Source: Aptenodytes patagonicus (lineage: Eukaryota; Chordata; Aves; Sphenisciformes; Spheniscidae). Taken from it: a stretch of DNA of 64,000 nucleotides. The stretch is from the NCBI RefSeq assembly GCF_965638725.1, contig NC_134949.1, forward strand, positions 120,837,794 through 120,901,793, written 5' to 3'. A program made the translations under genes and the position numbers. Below are positions 1 through 13,200 of this stretch, one piece after another. The notes below the pieces were generated by a model, which searched no databases, had not been told where the DNA came from, and was given only the letters and a program-made list of their open reading frames with translations. The first letter of the stretch is position 1. Every line of letters starts with the position of its first letter.

Positions 1-1061
1 AATGTGATTTTTTTTTTTAAACGTATTAAGTACATACAGCATTTTTCTTTTAGCATGGGTTTGTTTACTCTGTGCTTCTTGACTTTTGAGGTAACTCTTT
101 GTACTGTCAGATATTTGACCCTGTTATTTGCAAATTTAGACATTTGTAACTGCAAATAGTGAAGAATTGTAGGCTAATGGTGCTAAATGTCTTAGAAACC
201 TACACTGTAAATAAAATACAAACAAAAAACATTAAAATATGTTCCTCATTTTTTATTTGGAAGAACTTGAATCAGTTTGTGTATGCATTGTCTGTCAATC
301 GCAGTTTCCCTGTACATGACTTAGGCTTACAGACAGCTTCTCTTCGCGCAAGTGACAGCATAACCAACAACCTTAAAAATTAAACAAAAAAGAAATAAGA
401 TAATTAAAGTCCTGATAGTAGCTCTTAGCAACAGATGCCTGTTCTTGGTGTAACGGTTCTTAGCAGAGTTTGGTTAAATAGGTGGAGTTGACACCAGGCC
501 CAGAAGGTGCAGCTCCAAGTAGGGTGTGGTATTGTAGTGTGAAGTGATAATGGTATTAGGTAGGATGACTCTCCCGTTCTTTTTTACCATAGTCTGCTGC
601 ATAATTTCACTGAGGCAGCTCAGCTGGAAGCGTAACCTCCATAATCTCCGCTTTTGTAGGCCAGCCAGGTGCTGCCTTGGTGACTGGGAACCGTGGCAGT
701 GGGTTGTGGCTGCTCCCTAGGAGGTGTGGGAATCATAATGCCACAATAGTAGAAGCCCACAGCCTGGCACAGTAGGTAGGTTTGTATCCAAAGGTTTTGT
801 CAACTCCTCTGACTAGATGTCTATTTGGGTGATGCTTTTTTTTTTTCCCCTTAGTAATGCAGTAGTTTAGGATGCAGCAACAATATCCCCAGATTGTGAA
901 TGGGGGTAACAAAGGGTTTCTTTCTGATACGTCTGCCAAATTGTCAATGTTTCTTTGACTCTAGAAAGGCTAGCTTCTGGATTGCTGCCTGTGTCTTTGA
1001 AGCCTAGAGACATTTGCATTCGTTATGATACCTACATCCTTCTTTGCTTTTCACTTTGTAG
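1..1061 (+). other. USP16: USP16 intron upstream of the first visible coding exon
   Basis: This is AT-rich non-coding sequence ending in the acceptor before the zinc-finger exon. I looked for the short N-terminal exon (Met-Gly-Lys-Lys-Arg type start) and did not find it, so the USP16 promoter and first coding exon are upstream of the window. Short open frames on both strands show no recognisable protein. Confidence 0.7.
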
Positions 1062-1240
1062 AACCTGTGTGCAAGCATATTCGTAAAGGATTGGAACAAG
1101 GTCATCTGAAAAAGGCACTGCTGAATGTGGAATGGCATGTTTGTCAGGACTGCAAGGCAGACAATAAGACACAAGAGAAATCTGAGGAGGAGACTGACGA
1201 AAGCCCTTCGATATGGTTATGTCTAAAATGTGGCCATAGG
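1062..1240 (+). CDS. USP16: USP16 exon: first part of ZnF-UBP domain
   Basis: Acceptor ...TTTGTAG, donor GGGTATCT. The exon starts in phase 1 (completing a Glu codon) and ends in phase 0. It reads [20 protein letters not shown]..., then CQDC and WLCLKCGHR, the first zinc ligands of the UBP finger. It matches the human protein closely. Confidence 0.95.
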
Positions 1241-4200
1241 GTATCTCTTGTTTTGTTGTTGATTAATCTTAGTATCTTTCAGTACCTCATAATACAGTGG
1301 AAAGAGAGAGCTTCTATTTAAACTCTTATATTCTCTTTTTTTTTTATTTTAAATGTGGTGCTACTTAAATGATTTGATATACTTTAGTGTGATAAAAACG
1401 TCTGCTCTGAATTGCAGATGAAGTTCTTAGAAGCTTGGCACAAAGGCATTTAGCAGACTTAAGGCTAAAACACCATCTTGAGGACTTATTTTCCTAGAAA
1501 GTCCAAATTATTTTGCTAAGAAAATAAAAATTGCTGTTAATGCTCCTAATTTGTGATTTTTACAACAAGATCTTATGCTAATGTTAGTTTATTAAACTTA
1601 GAACTATGCATGCTGAAGAGGTTTTTGGTTTTGTTCTGTTTCATTCTTCAAGCTGTTCAAACTGGAATTTGTAAATTAGATGTTTGGTCCCCGACCAACT
1701 TTATAGTTATTCTGCATCCGGTAAGTTATTTCTCTCTCTGCAGAAATAAGTGTCTTGAAACAGAGACCCATCAGGTCATCCTAATTAGTTTAAGATAATC
1801 AGTTTTCATTTTAATCCTTTCTTTAGACTCTGACTTTATGTATGTTTCATTGATAGTCAACTGGATTTTGTGACACTTCTGGTTATCAACATTATAGGGT
1901 TGTGGCAGAAATTCTCAAGAACAGCATGCTTTAAAGCATTATACAACGCCGAGATCAGATCCCCATTGTTTGGTTCTCAGTTTGGACAACTGGAGTGTGT
2001 GGTGAGTTTGTCAGGCAACAGTTATAAGACATAGCTAGAGGGCAACAGAGACTGGGATATAATTTGTGTTTTCTTTTCTTTGTGAGTTCTAGGACTTATC
2101 TCTAGAAATTCATAAAGCATTTCCACACACAAAATTCCCATCAGTCTTTGCTGAGATTTGCTGAATAAATACTGCTTGTAAAATTTATAACTGGAAAATT
2201 TTTGTAATTGAAGTTGAAATTGACCAACTAGTAAATGCTGTTGACTTCATATTTTACTGCTTTTACTTGGTCAGAATACTGACGTGTAGAAACATATGTC
2301 GTTATGTAGCTCTAAATCTTAACTTTCAGCCTTGGGAGAAGCTGCTTTCTGATGCACAGTTAGTGACAAGCTCAATTACTTTTATTTTCCCAGTAAATAT
2401 GACTTCTTAATACCATATGTGTAGTTAAGAAGCACAACTGTAGAATTACAAGATGCTACTGGATCAATCAATACAAATTCCATCTCTCTGGTAATATTTC
2501 CTTCTCTTAAAAGGAATTCTCCTGAAAGGAATATTCTTAAAAGGAATAGCACGTTACTATATAAGGGGGAACCTCAACTTTCCAAACTGTGCCATACAGA
2601 AATACTGTGCCTTACATAAAGAGTTTTCATTTTGCTTTGTAACCTTTTTTTAAACTTCTTATTTGTCATTATGTTAATTTTATATAACATTATCTCTTTA
2701 CTTGATCATATTTAACACTCATATGCAATGATCGATATTTTTATTGAACTCTAGAATGGAAATGGACATTAATAACATATATTACTAATGAACTAGTGAA
2801 CGTATCTTTGTGAATTTAAATAAGTTTTAAAATTATGATTTTTAAAGGACTTTATTTTCTCTGCTCTAAAACCGAAATAGTTTTTAAATCAAAGTACTTG
2901 TGAATGAGAGGAGGTTGCCTAAGCAAGATTTTTTGCTTTCTTCTCGAATTTCTTGGTTGTACAAACTTGCACAAGAAATTGTTCAGAAATTGATATATTG
3001 GGTATAAATTATTGTTATAAATCAAACCTACAATCAAGAACTGTATTTCACAGTGGACTTAGTACATAAAAGCAAAAGCCATAAGCCTTTTTGATCAGAA
3101 TTTATTAATGCTATGAATGTATGAATAAATCTCTATAGCGTGCATGCATATGTGGTTGAAATTGCACTTGAATAGTACCTGTAAATGGTTAAAAGAAAAG
3201 GTTTTGAACATGGAGAGGAGGAGGAGAGTTCTAGTAATCCATTAAGTTCTGCTCTGCTGGGGTTACAACAAGTGCTATTGTATGTGTTTTCAGTACTGGT
3301 AGGACTTACCATTTGGATCTACTTAATGTTTTTCCCCACACTGGTCAAACAGCCATCGCTGAAAAAACTTCTTTCCAATCCCTTGATTCCTTCAAGGCTT
3401 CCTATAAAAATTTTTGATGGATGAAAGGTTATGATGTTAAAAATTGCCCGTGGAAGTAACTATTATTTGTTATTGCAGGAGGGAGAATGCCTGTTTTTAT
3501 GATTAACCAGACAATAAATACATACTCAGGGATCCAAAGGTTGAGCCAGTTTTTTCAATGTGACCTGAAAAAATGTGAAAATTACAGCTAATTCCAGGGA
3601 TGCTAGAGATTGAGGGAAGCACTTTGCTGCAGGCTTCCGCTGCTTTTAATATCAGAAAATAGAGTCTGACTTACGGTAATCCTGAAATCGGCTAGATGCA
3701 TTTGTGCCTAAGAACTGTAATTGGTACGTTTCAAAGTGCAGAAGTATTTGCATTCTCTTCAGTGCCTTTTGTCACCTCTTCAAAGAGTTGATTGGGCAGA
3801 ACTACGAAATCGGTACATACAGCTCTCCTTCGGATGTATGTGTTGTGGCAGAATTTTGCTCTTACTTGAGCCTTTGTCACTGCAGCTTCTCTCACAATTT
3901 TGTTTAAAACAGATTAGTGGCTTAACCACGCACTTCTTTGCTCATAAAGAGACAAATAGATTTATGTCGGCAACACAAGAGCAAGTAAAAGCGTGCAGGA
4001 CTAATGGAGGACACTGATTTGTTTCTTACCCAGTTTAAACATAATGAAGTACTCGCTTGGCTAGAATACTCAGAATATTTTTCCATGTCATAATATTCGT
4101 AAGTCATTTCCTTTAGGGCCTGATATCTTAGTTTCTTGATTTTGGCAATATTTTCCCTGCATTTCTTTTTCTTGCAGGCTAGGTTTCTAAGCACATCTTT

Positions 4201-7200
4201 TAAGGGTCTAATTTGTATTTGTAAATTGCAACCTCCAGTCACTGAAATAATTTAGTAAAGATAATTTTTAAACTTCTTATTTTCTTGATCAGAAATAGAT
4301 TGAACTCTTCTCTAAGACTTCTAAATCTTAAAATAAATCTTGTAATTTTGTAACTTTTTGTAATGAATTGCATCAAACAAGCAAATAGTTTAGGATTTTT
4401 TTAAGCAATAGAAAAAATAGGATTAATTGTTTTTCTTTGGGGGGGGCGGAGACAGGTGCTACATATGCAATAATGAAGTCCCATATAATACTTCAACCCG
4501 ATTGGGTCAGACTGTGGATTATGTTAGAAAACAAGTTTGTACTGACTCATCGTGTACAGGTAAGTAACTATAGTATACATACAGTAAATCAGTCCCTTAC
4601 ATGTAGGAGACAGTACTGTAAATCAAGAATGTACGCTAAATTAGATTTAACTTTTGAAGCACCTTACGGTAAATTAAAAAGCTAATTTCTTCCTTTTTTT
4701 TTTTTTTTCCTCTTTTGTCAGAATTCTGATAGCATAAGTAACATCCTAGCCCATGGACCTAATTGGACCAGGATTTTGCTCAGTGTCCCCTAAACTTTTA
4801 CAGACCAGAAATATAGGAATAGAAGGGAAAAAAATACAATTTTACTGTGACTTTTTTTTTTTAAAATATGACGTTCAGTTGTTCTGTGAGTAAGGAATGG
4901 ACTTTCGGTGCTTAGAAGTGCTGTGTTTATTCATCAGTATTGCTCAGTCTGTCTTGAGATCTGAAGGAAAATTGTCATTGCTTAAGGATAATTTGATTTG
5001 ATTTTTTGAAAGTATTTTTATAGGTATTTGTGAACGTTTCAGCTGGAATGACTAAGTCTCCAGCTGTTGGAGCACATTTCCTAATGGAAGGAGCATACAA
5101 GAGGATTTGTCTGCTGGGTCTGTACATTTAGTATAGGTAGCTGCAGTGCATTCAGAACTCTTTAAAACAGCGTGTTCAGCCTGCAGGCTATCTGCAAACG
5201 TGGTTGTTTAAAAGGAAACAAGCCCAGCAAAACCCCCCAGTTTCCACAATGGCAAAACTGGTTTTGTACAAGGCATTTCCACTAGAAAACTTGGAAGAAT
5301 TTGCATATCAAAATAAATGCTGTAACTCATGGCTATCAAAAATCCCAACACCATCCCACGCTTGGGTGAAATCATGGCCCCCTTGGGAAGTAGATCACAG
5401 CCGTCCGGCAGCGCCAGGTGGCTGTCTCTGAGTTTTTGTTCAGGAAGCAGCTGAGGTTTTCCCACAAGGACCGGAATCTTTGAGTGGCTTTGGTCAGTCT
5501 TTCCCAGCTACGTCGTTTCTCCACATCTAATATTTCAACTTCATATTGGTTGCCAGAATTTTCTTCTCAGGTTTGAACTGGAAAACGGATGAATACCTGG
5601 GTGCAGCTGTTGTTTGTTTCAGGTGTTCATCTGTTGTTGTCCATCCGTTTCTTGTCCATCTGCAAAGATGGTATTGCCTGGTTCCCTTGCTTTCGCTGAG
5701 CTGGTATTACTTTATTTTAAAGTTAATCTTGGCTCACAGCCCTATTTATCAGAAACCTCATCAATAGTAGACTGCCAAACTGGCAGAAACAGTGTGGGTG
5801 TTATTCTGAAAATTACCTGGAATTCCCTTATGGTTTTATTAAACAGGTCTCTGAAATTTTGACCTATACACCAAAGTAATTTTTGGGAAAATATCTTTAA
5901 CGTGTCTTGAAAAATATAAACCTTCCAGTTTCATCTGTTTAGGTTCATGAAATGAACATGAGAATGCTTTGACAGTGGGAGGCCTGTGCGTTTCATTTCA
6001 GACAATAGTGCCATGTCAAAAGGGATATTATCTCAGATGGCATCTTGTTGGATGTTGTATAAAGCCCTAACTTAAGTGATTTTGCAACAGGAATGAAATT
6101 TCAGATAGCACATGCAGAGTTTCAGAGATTGTTGGTATGAATGGCTTGTGGGCCAAGTGGCATGCTTAAATTGTATGCTGATCTGAAATGGCATTTCAGG
6201 GGTTTCTTGATTATTTTTTTTTTTTTTTAAACTCCTGTTACCTAGACAGTTTAAGAACCTAAACCAGTAGTGTTACATTTATACAATTACAGAATTAATT
6301 ATCATATGTTTTAAACATTGTAGATTGCTGTTGCCTATAACTTTTTCCTAGCCCATTCCCTGTTACTGGGTTAATATGTGGTATGGGTTTTTTTTTTATT
6401 ATTTCAGTAGAAAAACAACAAGAGAACAAAGAATTTGAAAATAAAAAAGTAGAAAAAGACAGCAAAAATGAGCAGGAAAAAGAAGTCTCGCTTAAAGAAG
6501 AGAATTCTCATTCAGATGCTAACTTGGAAGTGACTGTGAAAGGACTTAGTAACTTGGGGAATACATGTTTCTTTAACGCAGTGATGCAGGTATGGTAGTT
6601 ATTGCTGCTCTTAAAAAAATTTTGAATAGCAAGAGAAAAAAAAAAACCAACCCACAACAACCTCACCCCCAGTATTGTACAATGACACAATTAGAATGTG
6701 ATTTTCTTTTTTTTTAATCTGCCAAGAATGATGGGTTCATTCTAAAAAAAAGTGTGTTGGCCCAGAGAAATATGAAGAAATGGAGCTGCAGGTTCAGACT
6801 TGCTCTAAGGGAAGATATAAACTGCGCTGTCTTTGAGGGACAGCATCTTTCACTGAGATAGATTAAGCATGCCAACTTCCTAGTTTAGTAAAAAAATTAA
6901 AATAGTCTGGCACATCACTCTTGCTGACCTCTTAGAATCTAAGAGATTAATAGCCAAAGACCGTGGGTGTTTACTGGCACAAAAATGTCTCTCTCAGCAA
7001 CAGGAAATCAAATAAAAGTAAATGTTAACAGCATGAGCATATTGCATCGCCATCTTATGTGTCTTGCTCAGCTAAGAAGTGCTTGGATAGAATGAACTTA
7101 CTTTTTCGTCTGTATTAAAACTCGCATGTAATCTTGTGCTCTTTGGGTCTTGATACTGAAGCTTTACTCGAACAAAATTCCCACTGTACTTGCAGGTTTT

Positions 7201-10200
7201 AGTAAATTGTTTGATTTTTATTTTTTTTAACATGTTTTAAACCAAGCAAATATGCACACTGCATTTTACCTTTTGATTTTAGAAACAGACACTAGTAAAT
7301 AGACTGTCAAAAGATCAGTCTGTAGAAGAATAGTACATTTAGGGTTTCTCTAATCTAAAGTAATATAGAGAGAGGACACTGGGAAGTCCCATTAGCTGTA
7401 TGGAATGTACCTTTAGCTGTTGAACACTGTTAGAATTCCCAGAGTGGTAGTTATCACTCTAGTTCTGTGTTTGGGAAAAAAAATTGCTGCTAATCTGGTT
7501 GCTGCAAGTTCCATGACCAGTGGAACTCAGCTGCCCTTCCTCTTGTTCTCCAGTTACCAATCTTTTTCTTTCTTTTACGTTCTACAGAATTTATCACAAA
7601 CTCCAGTCCTGAGGGAGCTGCTTAAAGAAGCTAAAATGCCTGGCACAACAGTTAAAATTGAGTCGCCGGAGTTATCCATGGTATACATGCTTCGACCTCC
7701 ATAGTGTTTCTCCTGACCCTTCCAATCTGTTAAAGAAACAAGCAATACTCATCTCTGGATTTTAAAGCTGTTTCAGCTAAATACTAACAAGATTAAGGTG
7801 TAAAATTGGTGGGAACTTCACCATTGACTTCATAAAGCTGCTTCTGAAGTCAGCGGAGGCCTTTCATTCAAAGTGAAAGAGCAGTGATTCAATACTCTAA
7901 GTACTAGTTGTCATCAAAGGAGTACTTACATTATGATTAAGTTATTTGAAGGATGAAAATGTGTAACTTTTGCTGTAGTGTCACTCATCTAAACGCAAAA
8001 TAGGAAACTAGTGGATGTCTGCAGCGCTAACTTAAATAACGCACCTGTCATTACAGTTAGGGATTTGGATGGGAAAGAAGGGTTGTGCATTTTAAGAAAT
8101 TGTATTTTTTTCCTAATAAAAGCAAGAAATCCAGAGTTGCAACTAAGCAATAAGTAATTAATGATTCTTAGCCCAGTGTTTTGGTATCATCTCATGAGAA
8201 ACCACGTGTTGATTGTTTTTGTCAGGTTCACTTATTGCCATTTTGGAATTTTGTGTATTCTATTTTATAATAATGTTTTAAAGACCTGAAGTGTTTAGAT
8301 AAGGAAAAACTTGCTCCAGAATGATCTGTCACCAAATTAAGGCAAAACAACTTTGTTGCTTTTGTTTAAAACAGGAACCTCAGCTGATAAAACTAGATCA
8401 GCCAGGTCCTTTGACATTAGCCATGTATCAGTTCCTGACAGAAATGCAAGAGACAAAAAAAGGGGTAGTCACTCCTAAGGAACTTTTTGCTCAGGTTTGT
8501 AAAAAGTGAGTATCTGTATAATTGCATGTCATAGTGAGTATGAAAAAAGTTTGTTAGTTGTTTAAAAAGAAGGTCAGTTTTCTCCCTTTTTTTTCTTGAG
8601 CTCACATCACAGCTTCTAAAATTTGTATAACACTTAACACGTTTTGATAGAAGAGGATAAAGAGCAAAATATAAATGAATAGAAGTAAAATGAAAGATAT
8701 TCAGTGACATATTCTGATTAGCTTCATATTTTTAGAAAATACCGTATGTAGACACTTGTTGCTTTTACATACATACATGCTTGAGCCTTTGTCCTTTTGC
8801 GTCTGGTATGAATTGTTTTTACTTTGTCTATCTCTAAGTTCAGTGATACTTTACAATTATTGTTTCATTTAACAGAGCAATACGATTTAAAGGTTACCAG
8901 CAGCAAGACAGTCATGAATTGCTTCGTTACTTACTTGATGGGATGAGAGCAGAAGAAATCCAAGTGAGTGCTAATTTCGCAGTTGTGCGTACCCTTCCTC
9001 ATACCCCAGACCAAGACTTTCTCCTCTGCTGAGGGGAGAAAGAACGTTCTTTCTGAGATAAGTCAACCTCTGTAGAGTGGTTTGTGCTGCCCGTAGCACT
9101 TACTTGAAGCAGATTAGCAACAGAGCTGTAGAACCGGGCAGCCTCTAAGCAGTGGGGCTGTGAAGGAGCAACCACGGGTATTACTATTTTCATTTAACAA
9201 AACTATTCAAAGAAAGAAGTTTGTTTGTGGCCTATATCTCGTATATATATTGCACACATTGTTTAGGTTTCTAAGGTAATGATATTCTCTGCCTTTTTGG
9301 AAAGCAGTGTACTGGTTAATCTCTGTGCCCTTCTAATAAAATCAAGTAGAAAGGTTCAGTTTTGCTTGCTCTAAAGGACTTTGGTTAATTCAACGCTTCT
9401 AATATAAATGTCTGTTGTCCTTCAGAAATAGATTGACTTGTCCAAAACTTCTACAGAAAAAGTGGATTTGGAGTATGTGTAGTCACCCTAAAGAACGTCC
9501 TTTTGTCTTAATTTCTGAAATGCCTGAAAGTTTGCTTGTGGAAATTCCGTGATTTTTTTTTTTTGCCAGTTTTAATTTGGGAAGTATTTCATCCTTAGAC
9601 TGATTTTCTTACATACTAATCGCAACATTACAGTTGCAAGCTTGTTTCTCGGTTACTTTTTTTTAATATCCGCAGGAACTATTTTGTGTCTCTACGGGCG
9701 GTTGTGTTGTTTGTATCGATTCTCTTAATTGGTCGAGATTAAACTTTTCCTCCATCTGAAACATTTTGTAAAATGAACTAGTTAACTGAATTAGTTTAGG
9801 AAATTTTACAGTGTGTATTTGTTTTGAAAATTTCAGCAAATAAGTGTTGGAATACTGAAGGCGCTGAGTGACTCTAACAAACAAAATGAAGAAGAACTTA
9901 AAAAGAAAATTAAAGGTAAAATACATGTTAGTGATGTTGTGATAATTTAAAATTACATTTAAAATTAGTGTACACAAAGTAACACTAACAGTATCAACTA
10001 AAAGATACACGTTTAATTGTACAACTTTATGCCGTCTCTTGAATATGTGTGTATCTAGAATGTAAGGCTCAATAGTGTTAGTCTATTTATTTAAAAGTCT
10101 TACTGAACTTGGTGGCGTTTCCTTCTTAACAGCATAAGAGAGAGTTGATTCTGTAGACATTATACATTAAATACGTTTGGGTAGTATTTAATCATTCAAA

Positions 10201-13200
10201 TATTATGTAAATCAAATATTATGTAAATTAAAATATTAGCACATGAATGTAATGGTTTATACAGTCCTAATAGTCATTTGTTACTTAACAGTGGTATAAA
10301 AAAAGCCCAAACAGTGAACAGAAGAATCTTTAAACTTTTCAACATGACTTAGGTTCGAAGATGAAGAGCAAGTTTAAATTCAGACTATGTGCTACACTGA
10401 AAATATAACTTGGGGAAATTGGTTTTGTTTGTAGGGCACCTATACCGACAAAAGTCGGTGCTTGTTTTTTAGGTTCAGACAGTTGTTTAAGTCCTGAGAG
10501 AAAACAGGAACTCTTACTGGGATGTGGTACTTCTGAGAAAATAGGGAAATGCGTTTGAGCTGAGAAAGTGGTAAAGGTGTTGGTTCAGTCAAACTGTCTT
10601 CTACAAATGTGTTTTCACCCCCATTCCTTTGATACACGAAAGGATCTTAATTTAAGAATCTTGCTGTACTTCCCGAGGAAACCAGAACAAGCTAACACGT
10701 TCCATCATACATCTTGCATACTGTATTCTCTTTTTTGTATTTGGTATGCCATAACTAAATCAGTTGCTAGTATATTATATGTAATATTATTAACTTTACT
10801 ATATGCCTTGTCAATTCTCAGAATATGAAAAGACAAAGGGAATACAAAGTTTTGTAGATCGAATCTTTGGTGGAGAATTAACCAGTACGATTATGTGTGA
10901 GGAATGCAGAACTGTAAGTAAACTGCCTGCTTTGACTAGCCTAGAGTATAATTTTATGTAATCTGCAGGAGAACCCCAAAGTAACTATATGTAGAAATAA
11001 GTGAAATCGGAGAGGTTTGCTTCGGTTGATACGCTTCTAAGAATTGACTAGCTGCATGCTTTTCAAAGAGGGGCATGGTTTGGCTGGAATCTTTCTTCCC
11101 TTATGTTATAAAGCTAATCTTTCAGTCCCTTTCAAAAGACTTCCAGAAAAAGAGGTCAGCAACAGCAAGCGGCCTCTGCTGGAAGAATTCACTCTCAGAT
11201 TCCTGGTAAACACCTTCCAGTGGTACAAATTGTGTGAATTGGATGAATTGTTCTGCTACCAGCAGTATGCTGCCAGGGGCCCTTTTCTTTTTCATCAGAT
11301 GATTAGGTCTCTCCCTTTCCCGCACGGGAATGACCGTGGTATTGCCAGGAGAATAGTTAAGCAAGAAGGCACTATTGGGATAATGCATCCTGAGAATGAA
11401 GCAATTCAGGGTATTAGGGAGTGGGCTAGATGAATGTCATGACAGATTGCAGATAATCACTCTCATAGGCCCTAAGTTGGGTTCTCGCATTCTAGGCCAC
11501 TAGAAAACTGAAAGTTGTAAAAGTATTTCTTGCTTATTTCTGTGGTAATATGACTGCTCTATTTTGGTCATGGATAGCTGTTTGTGAAGGTAGATTAGCT
11601 GTGTTCTACGTTTGTATGCGCAAGTGAAAGCATGCATTGAATGCAAACAAGGCTACATACAAATAAGCCTATTGACAGCATGCCAGACACTTCCAAGCAA
11701 AATTACATTGGACTCTTAAATATTCATTTAAAGGTATCCTTGGTCCACGAGTCTTTCCTTGATTTGTCGCTTCCCGTGCTAGATGATCAGGTAAGAAATT
11801 GTACGTGCTTAGTTTTTGTTTGCTTATATGAAAACACCTTTATTACGTAATCATTAGGGAATGAATTTATGCATCTTTCTAAATGTCTCTCTTGAAAGTT
11901 AAAATTATAAATTCGCCCAGAAAGACAGAGAATAAGATTTTCATGAGAGTCATTCCTGTAACTTGCGGCTCATAAATTGTCTCTGGAAAATCACTGGTAG
12001 TCCGTTGGTGATCTTGCTGCTTTGTCAGTTAATGTTTCTAATGTAGAGAATGGCTTGGGGAATAATCTAGTATGTTCCAATGTTGTCTCGTTATTGTGAA
12101 GACTGAGTTGCAAAGAACGTTTCCCAATTCATCTTCACTGTCGTAAAACTGAATTAAATTGCATGACAGCGATGGGTGCCTCGTGGTTGCTTGAATGCTT
12201 TATTTTTTTTTTTACTTTTTTCATCCATTTTTCTGCACTGAGTGCAAGGATACTTCTCATAATATTCCGTAAACATTGGAGTGGCATAAATGAGTGAGTT
12301 GTATCTTATAGTCACTAAAGTGTTAAATCTGGAGTTGAAAACTCAGGTAACATCTCATCCCTACAGTTTTCTTTGGAATGCTATTTTGTTATTCAGGTTA
12401 TTGAATAAAGTTAAGAAACATTGGTAGGATAGCGTGTGAATACTTATTTGATCAATATTGATTTATTTGATCGATCTCTAGACACTCAAAATACGTGATT
12501 TGCTGTGTGTTTCGTATTGATAATCTGTATATGTAATATTTCAGATTTGTTATGTAGCACTGCTCACACAAAAGCTCATGAGTAAATATTGAAATGAAAC
12601 CCCCTCAGCCAAAGGGGTCATATGTCTTCTGCAACCAGCACATTTCATTTTAGCAGAAGTGAACAAATTCTGTGACAGGCAGTTCAAATGAAAATGTCTC
12701 CGCTTGTGTAAAATGTTACTCTGCGGTGCGCTTAATGAGATGTACATCTGTTAGAGCCAAAGGTAATGTTGCCCCTTTACAGGTTCAGAATTTTGCCCTT
12801 GCTAGCCTTACTTTTTCATACTGTTTCATTCTGCAAGTCATTGTTTCACATGGACTCCCTCTGGAGTGAGATACCTCTTTTGTAAACATTGGAGTGGCAT
12901 AAATGAGTGAGTTGTATCTTATAGTCACTAAAGTGGTAAATCTGGAGCTGAAAACTCAGGTAACATCTCATCCCTACAGTTTTCTTTGGAATGCTATTTT
13001 GTTATTCAGGACAGTAACATCTCTACTTATGTGGGTTTTTTGTGGCTTTTTGTTTTTTGTAGAAAGTAAAAATTACAAATGAGAGAAACATTAAAAAACC
13101 CAAAGAAAAGGAATCTGAAGATGAAGAGGATAAAAACAATGACTGTTATCTTAAGCAGAGAGATGAGCTCCCTGGTACAAGTAAGCACCTTCAGAAAAAA

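Noticed and set aside
3185-3424. 79-codon frame with a hydrophobic segment in a USP16 intron
   Set aside because: It looks like a membrane segment, but T-rich intron DNA gives Leu/Phe/Val runs by chance, and no homology is recognised.
11044-11433. 129-codon plus-strand open frame in a USP16 intron
   Set aside because: No recognisable domain or splice partner; it lies between two verified USP16 exons and would break the protein. It is probably a chance frame.
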